From the NCBI RefSeq assembly GCF_004004555.2, contig NZ_SACP01000005.1:124001-188000 (forward strand): a DNA stretch of 64,000 nt. The letters run 5' to 3'. This stretch comes from Methylobacterium oryzihabitans (GTDB taxonomy: Bacteria; Pseudomonadota; Alphaproteobacteria; Rhizobiales; Beijerinckiaceae). The translations under genes were made by a program, and so were the position numbers. This document shows positions 51,339 to 59,873 of this stretch, piece by piece; position 1 is the first letter of the stretch, and the number at the start of each line of letters is the position of its first letter. Under the pieces are notes generated by a model. It saw nothing but the letters and a program-made list of their open reading frames with translations, had not been told where the DNA came from and ran no database searches.

Positions 51339-52228
51339 GCCACCACCCGCAGAGCGAACCGGCCCGGTCCGGCCCCGCCCCCGTCACCGTGCCGATGCTC
51401 CAGGGCTTCAAGGCCGAGGGGCGCCGGATCGTGATGGTGACCGCCTACGACGCCGCGATGGCTCGCCTCGTCGATCCGGTCGTGGACGCGATCCTGGTCG
51501 GCGACAGCGTTGGCAACGTCTGCCTCGGCTTCGACAACACGCTGCCGGTCAGCATGGCGATGATGAACCACCACGTCGAGGCGGTGGCCCGGGCCCGGCC
51601 GCGGGCGCTGCTCGTCGCCGACCTGCCCTATCTCAGCTACCACCTCGACCTCGCCGAGACGATCCGCAACGCCGGCGGCTTCCTCCAGCGCGGCGCCGCG
51701 GCGGTGAAGTTGGAGGGCGGGGCCGCCCGCGCGCCCACCGTGCGGGCGCTCGCCGAGTGCGAGATCCCCGTGATGGGGCATCTCGGCCTGACGCCGCAGA
51801 GCCTGCACGCCATGGGCGGGTTCAAGGTCCAGGGCCGGGCCGCCGAGGGCGCCCGCCGCATCCTCGACGACGCCCTGCGGCTGGAGGAGGCCGGCTGCTT
51901 CTCGCTGGTCCTGGAGGGCATCCCGGCGGAGCTGGCGGCGCGGGTCACCGAGCGGCTGACGATCCCGACCATCGGCATCGGCGCCGGTCCCGCCTGCTCC
52001 GGGCAGGTGCTGGTGCTGCACGACGTGCTCGGCCTGCTGCCCGGCCGCAAGGCGAAGTTCGTCCGCACCTACACCGACGGCTACGGCCTGCTCCAGGCCG
52101 GCCTCGCGGACTGGGCCGCGGACGTGCGCGCCGGCCGCTTCCCCGGCGAGGCCGAATCCTACGCGATGCCGGAGGCGGCCCGGGCCGCACTCGATGATTC
52201 TCCTGCACCGGAGTCCCCCGCCCGATGA
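51335..52228 (+). CDS. panB: 3-methyl-2-oxobutanoate hydroxymethyltransferase
   Basis: The 297-residue enzyme uses methylenetetrahydrofolate to make ketopantoate, the first step of pantothenate synthesis. It has 'MVTAYDAAMARLVD' near residue 30, 'LVGDSVGNVCLGFDNT' near 50, 'AAVKLEGG' near 122, 'VMGHLGLTPQSLHAMGGFKVQGR' in parts near 145, and 'PTIGIGAGPACSGQVLVLHDVLG' in parts near 210. It overlaps the TetR stop at its start and the amidohydrolase start at its stop (both ATGA), so the three are co-translated. The usual panC neighbour is absent. Confidence 0.95.
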   Translation: MSHHPQSEPARSGPAPVTVPMLQGFKAEGRRIVMVTAYDAAMARLVDPVVDAILVGDSVGNVCLGFDNTLPVSMAMMNHHVEAVARARPRALLVADLPYLSYHLDLAETIRNAGGFLQRGAAAVKLEGGAARAPTVRALAECEIPVMGHLGLTPQSLHAMGGFKVQGRAAEGARRILDDALRLEEAGCFSLVLEGIPAELAARVTERLTIPTIGIGAGPACSGQVLVLHDVLGLLPGRKAKFVRTYTDGYGLLQAGLADWAADVRAGRFPGEAESYAMPEAARAALDDSPAPESPAR

Positions 52229-53463
52229 CCGACACCGCTCCTCTCGGCCGGCGCGTGATGGCGCTGATCGACGACCTCGCCCGCCACACCGACGAGCCCG
52301 GCCGGCTGACCCGGCTCTACCTCTCGCCCGGCCACCGGGCGACGGCGGAGGCGGTGCTCGGCATGATGCGGGCGGCGGGGTTGGAGGCCCGCCTCGACGC
52401 GGTCGGCAACGTCGTCGGCCGGCGCGAGGGCGCGCGGCCCGGCCTGCCGGCGCTCGTGCTCGGCTCGCACATCGACAGCGTGGTCGATGCCGGGCGCTAC
52501 GACGGGCCGCTCGGCGTCGTCTGCGGCCTCGTCGCCGCCGAGGTTCTGGCGACGGAGGCGGCCGCCCTCCCCTTCGCCCTCGAAGTGGTGGCGTTCGGCG
52601 ACGAGGAGAACGTGCGCTTCCCCACCAGCCTCTCGACCTCGAAGGCGTGGGCCGGCGCCTACCGGCCGGACTGGCTCGACGGCGCGGATTCCGAGGGCGT
52701 CACCCTGCGGGCGGCGCTGACCGCCTTCGGCGGCGACCCGGACGGGATCGCGGCGCTCGCCCGCAGCCCGGCGGAGATCGCCGGCTATCTCGAGGTCCAT
52801 ATCGAGCAGGGTCCGATGCTCGAGGCGCGCGACCAGCCGGTCGGGGTGGTCTCGGCGATCGCCGGCCTGACCCGGGCCCGCTGCACCGTGACCGGGGAGG
52901 CCAACCACGCCGGCACGGTGCCGATGGGGTCGCGCCGCGACGCGCTCGCCGCCGCGGCCGAGATGGCGCTCGCCGTCGAGCGGCTCGGCGCGGCGGCGGC
53001 GAGCGCGGTCGCGACGGTCGGTTCGCTCACGGTGCGGCCGAACGCCGTCAACGTCATCGCGGGCGAGGTCGACTTCACCCTCGACATCCGCGCGCCGGAG
53101 GATCCGGTCCGCCTCGGCCTCGTCGCGGCGATCGAGGCCGAATGCCGGGCGATCGCCGCCCGGCGCGGGGTGGGCTTCGCCGGCGAGACCTTCATGGACA
53201 ACCCGGCGGTCGGCCTCGATGCCGGCCTGCGGGCCGCCCTGGAGAGTGCCGCCCGGGGCTTCGGGTTCGATCCGCCGGCGCTCGCCTCCGGCGCCACCCA
53301 CGATGCGGTGTCGATGGCGCGGCTCGGCCCCTCGGCGATGCTGTTCGTGCGCTGCCGCGGCGGGATCAGCCACAACCCGGCCGAGTCGATCACCGAGGCC
53401 GACGCGGACGCCGCGGTGCGGGTGCTGATCGAGACCGTGCGGGCTCTGGCGGCGCGCGGGTGA
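52225..53463 (+). CDS. Zn-dependent N-carbamoyl amino acid / allantoate amidohydrolase (M20 family)
   Basis: This 412-residue enzyme matches the hydantoinase/carbamoylase branch of M20: 'GSHIDSVVDAGRYDGPLGVV' near residue 88, 'VVAFGDEENVRFPTSL' near 122, 'HIEQGPMLEARDQPVGVV' near 192, 'NHAGTVPMGSRRDAL' near 228 and 'GATHDAVSMARLGPSAMLF' near 355. These supply the two zinc sites. Members cleave N-carbamoyl amino acids, N-carbamoyl-beta-alanine or allantoate. Its overlap with panB suggests N-carbamoyl-beta-alanine as substrate, which would give beta-alanine, the other precursor of pantothenate. That is inference from context. Confidence 0.88.
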   Translation: MTDTAPLGRRVMALIDDLARHTDEPGRLTRLYLSPGHRATAEAVLGMMRAAGLEARLDAVGNVVGRREGARPGLPALVLGSHIDSVVDAGRYDGPLGVVCGLVAAEVLATEAAALPFALEVVAFGDEENVRFPTSLSTSKAWAGAYRPDWLDGADSEGVTLRAALTAFGGDPDGIAALARSPAEIAGYLEVHIEQGPMLEARDQPVGVVSAIAGLTRARCTVTGEANHAGTVPMGSRRDALAAAAEMALAVERLGAAAASAVATVGSLTVRPNAVNVIAGEVDFTLDIRAPEDPVRLGLVAAIEAECRAIAARRGVGFAGETFMDNPAVGLDAGLRAALESAARGFGFDPPALASGATHDAVSMARLGPSAMLFVRCRGGISHNPAESITEADADAAVRVLIETVRALAARG

Positions 53464-53627
53464 CGGCGCGTTCCGCCGGTGCCGGCGGCGCGGTCGCTCG
53501 GCGGGCCGTGTAGACGCGGAGCGGGCGCTCCGTGCTATGGCTCTCGTCACGGCCTCCGGGATGCCGCCCGCGAGAGGCGGCGGCCGGGGCCCCGGCGTCA
53601 ACACGCCCTCAGCGGACGGGATCGACC

Positions 53628-54398
53628 ATGGCGCGGCGCTTCAACCGGATCGCCTTCATCGCGAGCCCGAGCCCGGAGGCCCGGGAGGCGGCCGACCTGC
53701 TCATGCGCCGCTACGACCACGTCTCGCCCGAGGAGGCCGACGTGGTGGTGGGGCTCGGCGGCGACGGGCTGATGCTCCAGGCGCTGCACCGCTTCATGGG
53801 CTCCGGCAAGCCGATCTACGGCATGAACCGCGGCACGGTCGGGTTCATGATGAACGAGTTCGAGGTCGAGGGCCTGCTCGACCGGCTCGAGGCGGCGCAG
53901 CGCAGCGTCGTCCACCCGCTGCTGATGATCGCCACCGACGTGCTGGGCCTCACCCACACGGCGCGGGCGGTCAACGAGGTCTACATGCTGCGCCAGACCC
54001 ACCAGACCGCCAAGCTGAGGATCTCGATCGACGGGCAAGTGCGGCTGCCGGAACTCATCGCCGACGGCGCCCTGGTGGCGACGCCGGTCGGCTCGACCGC
54101 CTACAACTTCTCGGTCGGCGGCCCGATCCTGCCGATCTCGGCCCAGTTGCTCGCCTTCACGCCGATCTCGGCGTTCCGGCCCCGGCGCCAGGGCAGCGTC
54201 CTGCTGCCCAACCACGCCCGCATCCGCATCGAGGTGAAGGATCCGGAATACCGCCCGGTGGCGGCGGTGGCCGACCACACCGAGTTCCGCCGCGTCGCCC
54301 GGGTCGAGACCGCCCTCGACCGCTCCACCGATCTCGTGATGCTGCACGATCCCGGTCACAGCATGGACGAGCGCATCCTGCGCGAGCAGTTCGGCTGA
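53628..54398 (+). CDS. nadK: NAD kinase
   Basis: The 256-residue kinase phosphorylates NAD to NADP. It has the family motif 'VVGLGGDGLMLQALH' (GGDG at about residues 44-47), 'GMNRGTVGFMMNEF' near 65, 'AVNEVYMLR' near 115 and 'GALVATPVGSTAYNFSVGGPI' in parts near 145. The length is on the short side but normal for alphaproteobacteria. I start at 53628 (MARRFNRIAF), just before the first strand. A strong hairpin follows its stop. NADPH supply fits the heavy need of crotonyl-CoA carboxylase/reductase, though no direct link is shown. Confidence 0.94.
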   Translation: MARRFNRIAFIASPSPEAREAADLLMRRYDHVSPEEADVVVGLGGDGLMLQALHRFMGSGKPIYGMNRGTVGFMMNEFEVEGLLDRLEAAQRSVVHPLLMIATDVLGLTHTARAVNEVYMLRQTHQTAKLRISIDGQVRLPELIADGALVATPVGSTAYNFSVGGPILPISAQLLAFTPISAFRPRRQGSVLLPNHARIRIEVKDPEYRPVAAVADHTEFRRVARVETALDRSTDLVMLHDPGHSMDERILREQFG

Positions 54399-54406
54399 GC
54401 GCCGCG

Positions 54407-54441
54407 CGGGCCCGGGCGGAGCAGGGCCCCGCCCGGGCCCG
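54407..54441. terminator. Perfect 13-bp hairpin between nadK and the DUF3606 gene
   Basis: CGGGCCCGGGCGG (54407-54419) and its exact inverse (54429-54441) surround a 9-base loop. It lies in the convergent gap between nadK and a minus-strand small gene, so it can end transcripts from both sides. No T-run is present. Confidence 0.65.
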
Positions 54442-54444
54442 ATC

Positions 54445-54624
54445 TCACAGCGCGACGCCGAGATGGGCCGCGACGGTGCTGGCGCGCGACCCGATCAGCT
54501 TGACGGTCTGGCGCAGGGCGTCGTCGGTGACGCCGAGGCGCTCGCACCAGTAGGCGCGATCCTCGGGCGAGTAGATGTCAATGTGGCGGACCGGGCGCGG
54601 CCCGGCGGCGAGGGTGGAGGGCAT
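54445..54624 (-). CDS. DUF3606-type small protein
   Basis: This 59-residue protein contains 'IDIYSPEDRAYWCERLGVTDDALRQTVKLIGSRA' in parts, which resembles DUF3606 proteins ('YWxxRFGVxxxxLRxAVxxVG'). This pattern of two short helices is common in multi-copy small proteins of Hyphomicrobiales. No function is known; some related genes are stress-induced. The start at 54624 (MPSTLAAG) is the nearest ATG. Confidence 0.65.
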   Translation of the reverse strand: MPSTLAAGPRPVRHIDIYSPEDRAYWCERLGVTDDALRQTVKLIGSRASTVAAHLGVAL

Positions 54625-54829
54625 GGCGGCTGTCCTGCTGGAGAATCGGGCGATGGGTTGCGCCCAACCGGAATGATGCTGGGCAACGCTCGCGACCGGG
54701 CTTGGTTGCCGGCGTCCGGGATCCCGGACGCCGCAGGCGGAAGACGGCGCCTCGGGCTCGACCGGGCGCGGATTCTCGGCGATCACGCCCCGAAGGCGCG
54801 GCCGCGCTCCCACCGAGACGAGATTCCGG

Positions 54830-55648
54830 ATGCCCCTGTCCCTCGACCACCTCGTGATCGCGGTCGCCGACCTCGACCGGGCCTTCGCCGACTACGCCGC
54901 CCTCGGCTTCACGGTGATCCGCGGCGGCGAGCACGCCAACGGCATCACCCACAACGTCCTCGTCGTGCTGGAGGACGGATCGTACCTCGAACTGATCTCG
55001 TTCCGGCGGCCCCAGCCCGGCGACCGCTGGTCGGACGTGTATCACCGCGCCGGCGAAGGCTTCCTCGACCACGCGCTCCTGCCCGACGACATCGACGCGG
55101 TCGCCGCCGCCGCGCAGGCGCGCGGGCTCGACATCGCCGACCCGGTTTCCGGCGGGCGCCTGCGCCCGGACGGCGCCCGGCTCGACTGGAAGATCGCCCG
55201 CTCGCCCGGATCGGACGTGCCGTTCCTGTGCGGCGACGTCACGCCCCGGGCGCTGCGGGTGCAGGAGGGCGACGTGCGCCGGCACCGCAACGGCGTCACC
55301 GGCCTCGCGGCGCTCACGGTCGCGGTGCGCGACGTCGAGGCGGCGCGGGCGCGCTACGCCGCCCTCCTCGGCGCCGGCGCCGACGCACCGGTCGTCGAGG
55401 CGGTCGTGGCCGGGACCGCGGCCCGGACCGCGACGCTGCCGCTCGGCCCCGGCGTCGCCGTGACGCTGGCGAGCCCGGCCGGCGCCGGCGGCGACCTCGC
55501 CGCCGCCCTCGCGGCGCGGGGCGAGGGACCCTTCGCCGCCGTGTTCCGGGCGCCGGACGGGCACGGCGACCTCGACCCGGCCCTCACTCACGGCGCCCGG
55601 CTGTCCGTCGCCGGCGGGTTTCCTGTGGATCCGCTCACGAAAATCTGA
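54830..55648 (+). CDS. VOC-superfamily protein with glyoxalase-like domain (PF13468 type)
   Basis: The 272-residue protein starts 'SLDHLVIAVADLDRAFADYAALGFTVIRGGEHANGITHN' in parts, the N-terminal half of a glyoxalase-like domain with the first metal histidine. 'GSYLELISF' near residue 47 supplies a glutamate. The second half has 'TGLAALTVAVRDVEAARARYAALLG' near 160. Family members are uncharacterised but common. It stands alone between two small gene groups. The substrate is unknown. Confidence 0.83.
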   Translation: MPLSLDHLVIAVADLDRAFADYAALGFTVIRGGEHANGITHNVLVVLEDGSYLELISFRRPQPGDRWSDVYHRAGEGFLDHALLPDDIDAVAAAAQARGLDIADPVSGGRLRPDGARLDWKIARSPGSDVPFLCGDVTPRALRVQEGDVRRHRNGVTGLAALTVAVRDVEAARARYAALLGAGADAPVVEAVVAGTAARTATLPLGPGVAVTLASPAGAGGDLAAALAARGEGPFAAVFRAPDGHGDLDPALTHGARLSVAGGFPVDPLTKI

Positions 55649-55788
55649 TCGGACCGAATTTCGCCAAGGTTAACGTCTAGCCCTCGGCGTCAGGCCGCGG
55701 TCGGATCCGATAACCGTTCGTTTACGGTTCTCGGCAACCTTCCGTTCACCATGGCCGCCGCGCTGGTTCGCGGCGCGGACGGGGGGAC

Positions 55789-57327
55789 GTGATCGTGCGA
55801 GCAGTGCTGCGTGCCAGTCGGGCTTCGGCCCGGTCCTCCCGTCAGGCACCGCGCGATCGCCGCTCCCGCTCCCTCGTCGTCCTCGCGCTCGCCGCCGTCG
55901 CGGTCGCGGGCGGCGCCCGCGGCACCCAGGACGCCGCCGCCAACGGCGACACCCGCACGCTCTCGATCTTCCACGAGCACACCAAGGAGAGCCTGACCGT
56001 CACGTTCAAGCGCGACGGCCGCTACGACCGGGCGGTGCTCGAACAGCTCAACTGGCTGCTGCGCGACTGGCGCATCGACGAGCCGACCAAGATGGACCCG
56101 CGCCTGTTCGACGTGGTGTGGGAGGCCCACCGCGCCACCGGCTCGCGCGACGCGGTCCACGTCGTCTCGGCCTACCGCTCGCCGCAGACCAACGCCGCCC
56201 TGCGCCGCCGCTCCCGCGCGGTCGCCGAGCACAGCCAGCACATGCTCGGCAAGGCGATGGACTTCTATCTCGGCGACGTCTCGGTCGACCAGATCCGCCA
56301 GATCGGCATGCAGATGCAGCGCGGCGGCGTCGGCTGGTATCCGCACGCCTACAATCCGTTCGTGCATCTCGACGTCGGCTCGGTGCGCTCGTGGCCGCGG
56401 ATGCCGGGCGACCAGCTCGCCCGGCTGTTTCCGGACGGCCGCACCGTCCACCTGCCGGCGGACGGCCGGCCGCTGCCCGGCTACGAACTCGCCAAGGCCG
56501 AGATCCTGTCGCGGGGCGGCACCGTCGCGGGCATCACCCAGGTCGCCGCCGCCGAGGAGGAGGACAGCCCGAACTTCGTGCGCCAGTTGTTCTCGGCGCT
56601 GTTCGGCGGCGGAAACACCCAGCAGGCTCCGGCTCCCGCCCCGACCGCGCTGGCGGCCCGCGGCCGGCCGTCGCGGCCGCGGCCGGTGGCGCTCGCCAGC
56701 GCCGATCCGGACGATGCCGGCAGCCGCGCCGCCCTCGCCTACGCCGCCGATCCCCGCGCCGCCCTCGTCCCCGAGGCCGCCCCCGCCGCGGCACCGCCGC
56801 CCGAGCCGACGACCACCGGCGCCCGGGCCGAGCCTGCCGACGCCGTGCCCGAGGCACCCGCCCCGGCCGTGGCGGGCCCGGCCAGTGCCGGCCTGAAGGC
56901 GCCGCTGCCGCCCCGTCGCCCGTCCGAGTTCGCGGCCCTCGCCCACGCCCTCGTCGCGGCGCCGCTGCCGCAGGTGCGGTCCGGCCCGGCGACGCAGGTC
57001 GCCACCGCCGATCCGGCGGCCCTGCCGGGGCTGCTGCCGGCGCGTCCCCGCGCCGTCGCGGCGTCACCGGCCCCGGCACCGTCCTCCACCGATCCGAAGG
57101 CGCATCTGCGCGCGCTGTTCGCGGCGGCCGTCGCCCAGACCGCCTCCGCCGGTCCGGCGCGCCTCGCCCAGACCCGCGCCACGCCGCAGGGCGCGCCGCC
57201 GAAGGGCCTCGTCGCCACGCCCGCCGGCGAGGTCGCGACCCGGTTCCAGTCGACGGCCGGCGACGAGGCCGAGACCGGGCGCTTCTCCGGCGCGGCCGTG
57301 AAGCCACCGCCGGTGCTGCGGCGCTGA
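55789..57327 (+). CDS. DUF882 (YcbK-like) murein peptidase-type exported protein with long Ala/Pro-rich tail
   Basis: The 512-residue protein begins at a GTG after GGGGGGA and has a basic start and one hydrophobic segment (residues 27-45, 'SLVVLALAAVAVAGG') that works as a signal or anchor. Residues about 55-215 are the DUF882 domain, related to M15 peptidases, with 'VVSAYRSPQTNAALRRR', 'SQHMLGKAMDFYLGDVSV' and 'FVHLDVGSVRSWPRM', which supply the zinc ligands. The remaining 290 residues are low-complexity Ala, Pro and Arg and look disordered. YcbK relatives such as MepK cut peptidoglycan crosslinks. A similar envelope role is likely. Confidence 0.83.
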   Translation: MIVRAVLRASRASARSSRQAPRDRRSRSLVVLALAAVAVAGGARGTQDAAANGDTRTLSIFHEHTKESLTVTFKRDGRYDRAVLEQLNWLLRDWRIDEPTKMDPRLFDVVWEAHRATGSRDAVHVVSAYRSPQTNAALRRRSRAVAEHSQHMLGKAMDFYLGDVSVDQIRQIGMQMQRGGVGWYPHAYNPFVHLDVGSVRSWPRMPGDQLARLFPDGRTVHLPADGRPLPGYELAKAEILSRGGTVAGITQVAAAEEEDSPNFVRQLFSALFGGGNTQQAPAPAPTALAARGRPSRPRPVALASADPDDAGSRAALAYAADPRAALVPEAAPAAAPPPEPTTTGARAEPADAVPEAPAPAVAGPASAGLKAPLPPRRPSEFAALAHALVAAPLPQVRSGPATQVATADPAALPGLLPARPRAVAASPAPAPSSTDPKAHLRALFAAAVAQTASAGPARLAQTRATPQGAPPKGLVATPAGEVATRFQSTAGDEAETGRFSGAAVKPPPVLRR

Positions 57328-57344
57328 CCCCGAGGACCCGATCC

Positions 57345-57608
57345 GTGCTGCGCCTGACTGTCCTTGCCCTCGCGACCCTGGCCGCCGGCCCCGCCCTGGC
57401 GCAGTTCCCCTGCGACGAGCTGTGGGCCGAGCGCAACGCGGTCTACAAGGAGGCCGGCTACTGCTTCCGCACGCCGCGGGCGATCAAGGCCTTCGGCAAT
57501 GCCGGCTGCCGCTACGACGAGCTCGCCGACGTGCCGCTCTCGGCCCGCGATCGCGCCAAGGTCGCGGAGATCCAGCGCGAGGAACGCCGCGCCGGCTGCC
57601 AGCCCTGA
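57345..57608 (+). CDS. YARHG-domain small secreted protein
   Basis: The 87-residue protein starts at a GTG with a signal peptide ('LRLTVLALATLAAGPALAQ') and then 'CDELWAERNAVYKEAGYCFRT' in parts, followed by 'RAIKAFGNAGCRYDELADVPLS'. This is the YARHG motif region, with three or four cysteines that could pair in the periplasm. YARHG proteins are thought to act at the cell surface, without known activity. It lies 17 bases after the DUF882 gene on the same strand and is probably co-transcribed. Its 3' end faces a strong hairpin. Confidence 0.78.
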   Translation: MLRLTVLALATLAAGPALAQFPCDELWAERNAVYKEAGYCFRTPRAIKAFGNAGCRYDELADVPLSARDRAKVAEIQREERRAGCQP

Positions 57609-57642
57609 GGGCGCACGGCCGCTCAGGCCGCCGATAGCCCGT

Positions 57643-57749
57643 CATACGAAATCCGGATGATCGCTTCGCGATGCGGAATTCGACTCCGCTCAGGCGCCGC
57701 GCGGGCTGGTGATACGGATTTCGGAACGAATCGTCCGAAATCCGTATCA
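57643..57749. repeat. Palindromic intergenic repeat, family C copy 2, with perfect 15-bp hairpin
   Basis: It contains TGATCGC, GCGATGCGG and the family core CGCTCAGGCGCCGCGCG. Its right end holds GATACGGATTTCGGA (57711-57725) and the exact inverse (57734-57748) around an 8-base loop. It lies between the convergent YARHG and deaminase genes, so it may end both transcripts. Confidence 0.75.
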
Positions 57750-57841
57750 TACGATTTTCCATTGATCGCTCGGCGATGGCTGCGCAATCGCTTCGCGATG
57801 CGAAAATCGGCGTCGCTCAGGCGCCGCGCGCCTCAATACGG
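57750..57841. repeat. Palindromic intergenic repeat, family C copy 3
   Basis: This copy directly follows copy 2 and repeats TACGATTTTCC, TTGATCGC, CGCGATGCG and the core CGCTCAGGCGCCGCGCG. It reaches into the last codons of the deaminase gene, whose stop (complement of 57833-57835) lies within it. Confidence 0.7.
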
Positions 57842-58315
57842 AACGCGGTCGTCCTTCTCGTGGTACTTCTTCCACACCTCGACCGCCTCCGCGCGCATGA
57901 TCTGGCGCATCGGGATCGAGCGCTCGCCGGACGGCTTCTTCAGCTCGCCGTAGATCATCGAATCGTCGAAGTCGCCGTACTTGTAGGCGTCCTCGTTGGT
58001 CGAGGCGTAGTAGATCGTCTTGATGCCGGCCCAATAGGCCGCGGCCATGCACATCGGGCACGGTTCGGCGCTGGTATAGAGGGTGGCGTCGCGCAGCTTG
58101 AAGCTGCCCTGCGCCTTGCACGCCTTGCGGATCGCCTCGATCTCGCCGTGCCAGGTCGGGTCGTTCTCGGCGACGACGCGGTTGGCGCCCTCGGCCAGGA
58201 TCTCGCCGTCCTGCACGATCACGCTGCCGAACACGCCGCCGGCGCTGTCGACCAGCGAGGTCTTCTCCGACAGCGCGATCGCCCGCGCCATGAACTTCTC
58301 GTGGTTGTCGGACAT
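57833..58315 (-). CDS. Guanine deaminase-like nucleoside deaminase
   Basis: The 160-residue protein has the zinc motifs 'WHGEIEAIRKA' (HxE, near residue 53) and 'SAEPCPMCMAAAYWAGI' (PCxxC, near 82). The late part, 'YYASTNEDAYKYGDFDDSMIYGELKKP' in parts, matches bacterial guanine deaminases (GuaD) and their close relatives. GGAGAGC before the ATG is a fair ribosome site. The last residues are encoded inside a repeat copy. The protein is only distantly like the other deaminase at 11704-12186. Guanine is the likely substrate. Confidence 0.88.
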   Translation of the reverse strand: MSDNHEKFMARAIALSEKTSLVDSAGGVFGSVIVQDGEILAEGANRVVAENDPTWHGEIEAIRKACKAQGSFKLRDATLYTSAEPCPMCMAAAYWAGIKTIYYASTNEDAYKYGDFDDSMIYGELKKPSGERSIPMRQIMRAEAVEVWKKYHEKDDRVPY

Positions 58316-58371
58316 GGTGCTCTCCTCGGGGGATGTCGTGGCGTGCGGCGCGGGCGCTCCCGCCCGTCGTC

Positions 58372-59310
58372 TCAGGTCCACAGGGTGAAGACGGTGAGTT
58401 CGGCGACGAAGGCCGCGACCACCGCCGCGGCACCGACGATCTCGGCGACAGCCCGGCGCTGCGGCGGCGGGTGCAGCCAGCCGCGCAGGGCCGCCCCGGC
58501 GATCCGCGCCAGGGGCCAGGACACCAGCGCGACGCTGATCGCGTTGCCGATCAGGGTCGCGACCGGGGCGGGCAGCCCGGTCAGGAGCGGGCTGAGGAAG
58601 CGGATCTCCAGCATCACCACCGGAAACAGGACGAGGAGCACCACGAGGGTCTGCTTCCAGGCCGGGGGCGGCGCGGGCGCGTCCGGGCTCACGGCGAACC
58701 AGCCGGCGAAGGGGCCGGCGTGGCGGCGGCTGCTCCAGGTCGACATCGCCGGATCGGCCGCCCGCAGCAGGGAGTGCCGCTCCTCGGACACGATCCAGGC
58801 ATCGAGCTGCGAGGGCGTGGAGAACCGCACCAAAGTGGTCCAGTAGTTCAGCTCCGGGCCCAGGGGGGCCTGAACCAGGGTGCCCATGTAGCCCGGGAAG
58901 GTCGCCTGCCGGGCCTGGACGGTCTCGGCCCAGCTCCGGTAGTCGGCGGCGCGGCCGGGACCGACCGCGGTGGTGATGACCTCGGTCACGCAGGACAGCG
59001 AATGGAAGTCGGGCGCCGCCTCGTCCTCGTCCTCGGCCTCCCGGAGAGAGACGAGATCGGCGGCGAGGGCGGCGCGCTCGGGCGAGGCGCGCCACTGCGC
59101 CAGCGCCTCGGGCGAGCGGAACCGCTGGACGACGTGCCACTCGTGGGCGTCGGCGAAGACCGGCACGATCTCGACACTGACGAAGCCGGGCGCCGACGCG
59201 ACCGCATGGGTGAGGCGCGCCTGCCACGCCGCGAACGCCGCCGCGGCACCCGGGCGCAGGCGGATCCGGGTCACCGCGGCGGCGGCCGGGGAGGCGACGG
59301 ACAGGTTCAT
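58372..59310 (-). CDS. Antibiotic-biosynthesis-monooxygenase (ABM) domain protein with C-terminal membrane helices
   Basis: This 312-residue protein has two dimeric alpha/beta-barrel ABM-like modules. The first is at residues 10-95 ('AWQARLTHAVASAPGFVSVEIVPV' region) and the second at about 110-200 ('YRSWAETVQARQATFPGYMGTLVQ' region). Three hydrophobic helices follow in the last 100 residues ('LVVLLVLFPVVMLEIRFL', 'LIGNAISVALVSWPLA', 'AVVAAFVAELTVFTL'). The membrane-bound layout is known from uncharacterised proteins and differs from soluble ABM oxygenases. It starts 57 bases upstream of the guanine deaminase-like gene on the same strand. The function is unknown. Confidence 0.82.
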   Translation of the reverse strand: MNLSVASPAAAAVTRIRLRPGAAAAFAAWQARLTHAVASAPGFVSVEIVPVFADAHEWHVVQRFRSPEALAQWRASPERAALAADLVSLREAEDEDEAAPDFHSLSCVTEVITTAVGPGRAADYRSWAETVQARQATFPGYMGTLVQAPLGPELNYWTTLVRFSTPSQLDAWIVSEERHSLLRAADPAMSTWSSRRHAGPFAGWFAVSPDAPAPPPAWKQTLVVLLVLFPVVMLEIRFLSPLLTGLPAPVATLIGNAISVALVSWPLARIAGAALRGWLHPPPQRRAVAEIVGAAAVVAAFVAELTVFTLWT

Positions 59311-59504
59311 CGGGCACCTCGCGGCTGACGACGTCAGGTAGCTCACGCAGGGCTTATCGGCGTCTCAACGCGCCGCGCCGGGACGGCGAATCCCCGGGAC
59401 GGGACCGGGCGGGACGAAGGAAATCTCTCGGTAAGGTTGAGAGCCTATGAAACTCGACGAGGGCGCGCCTCGCGGTGCGCCGGGCCGACGGAGGGATTCG
59501 AACC

Positions 59505-59771
59505 ATGGCTGCCTCTCCCGCGCTCGCGGTCGACAACTCGTCGGTCGCGGCGGACCAGCTCAAGAGCATCATCGAGCGCATCGAGCGCCTCGAGGAAGAG
59601 AAGGCCGGCCTCGCCGGCGACATCAAGGACGTCTATGCCGAGGCCAAGGCCAACGGCTTCGACACCAAGGTTCTGCGCAAGATCATCTCCCTGCGCAAGC
59701 GCGACCACGACGAGCGCCAGGAGGAGGAGGCGATCCTCGAACTCTACATGCAGGCGCTCGGGATGGCCTAG
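59505..59771 (+). CDS. gapR: GapR-family (DUF2312) nucleoid-associated protein
   Basis: This 88-residue protein has the DUF2312 core '[43 protein letters not shown]' in parts (residues 20-62) and '[24 protein letters not shown]' at the end. In Caulobacter GapR forms a clamp on overtwisted, AT-rich DNA and helps topoisomerases during replication. Length and motifs are fully conserved. The start at 59505 gives the usual short flexible N-terminus. Its stop codon lies in the end repeat of the next element. Confidence 0.92.
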   Translation: MAASPALAVDNSSVAADQLKSIIERIERLEEEKAGLAGDIKDVYAEAKANGFDTKVLRKIISLRKRDHDERQEEEAILELYMQALGMA

Positions 59772-59873
59772 AGCATTTTCCGACGAAGTGGATACCGGTT
59801 CGTCAAAGAAAATGCGGCAAAATCAAAGACCTAGAGAGCTTCGCGATTGCAACGCAATCGTGGGGTGCTCTAG
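59768..59873. repeat. 106-bp palindrome-ended element, CTAGAGCA family
   Basis: It begins CTAGAGCA and ends with the exact inverse TGCTCTAG, and contains 'TTTTCCGACGAAGTGG' and 'AAAGAAAATGCGG'. I recognise this AT-rich sequence as a dispersed repeat seen in many Hyphomicrobiales genomes. It overlaps the gapR stop on the left and the next element by four bases on the right. Confidence 0.75.
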
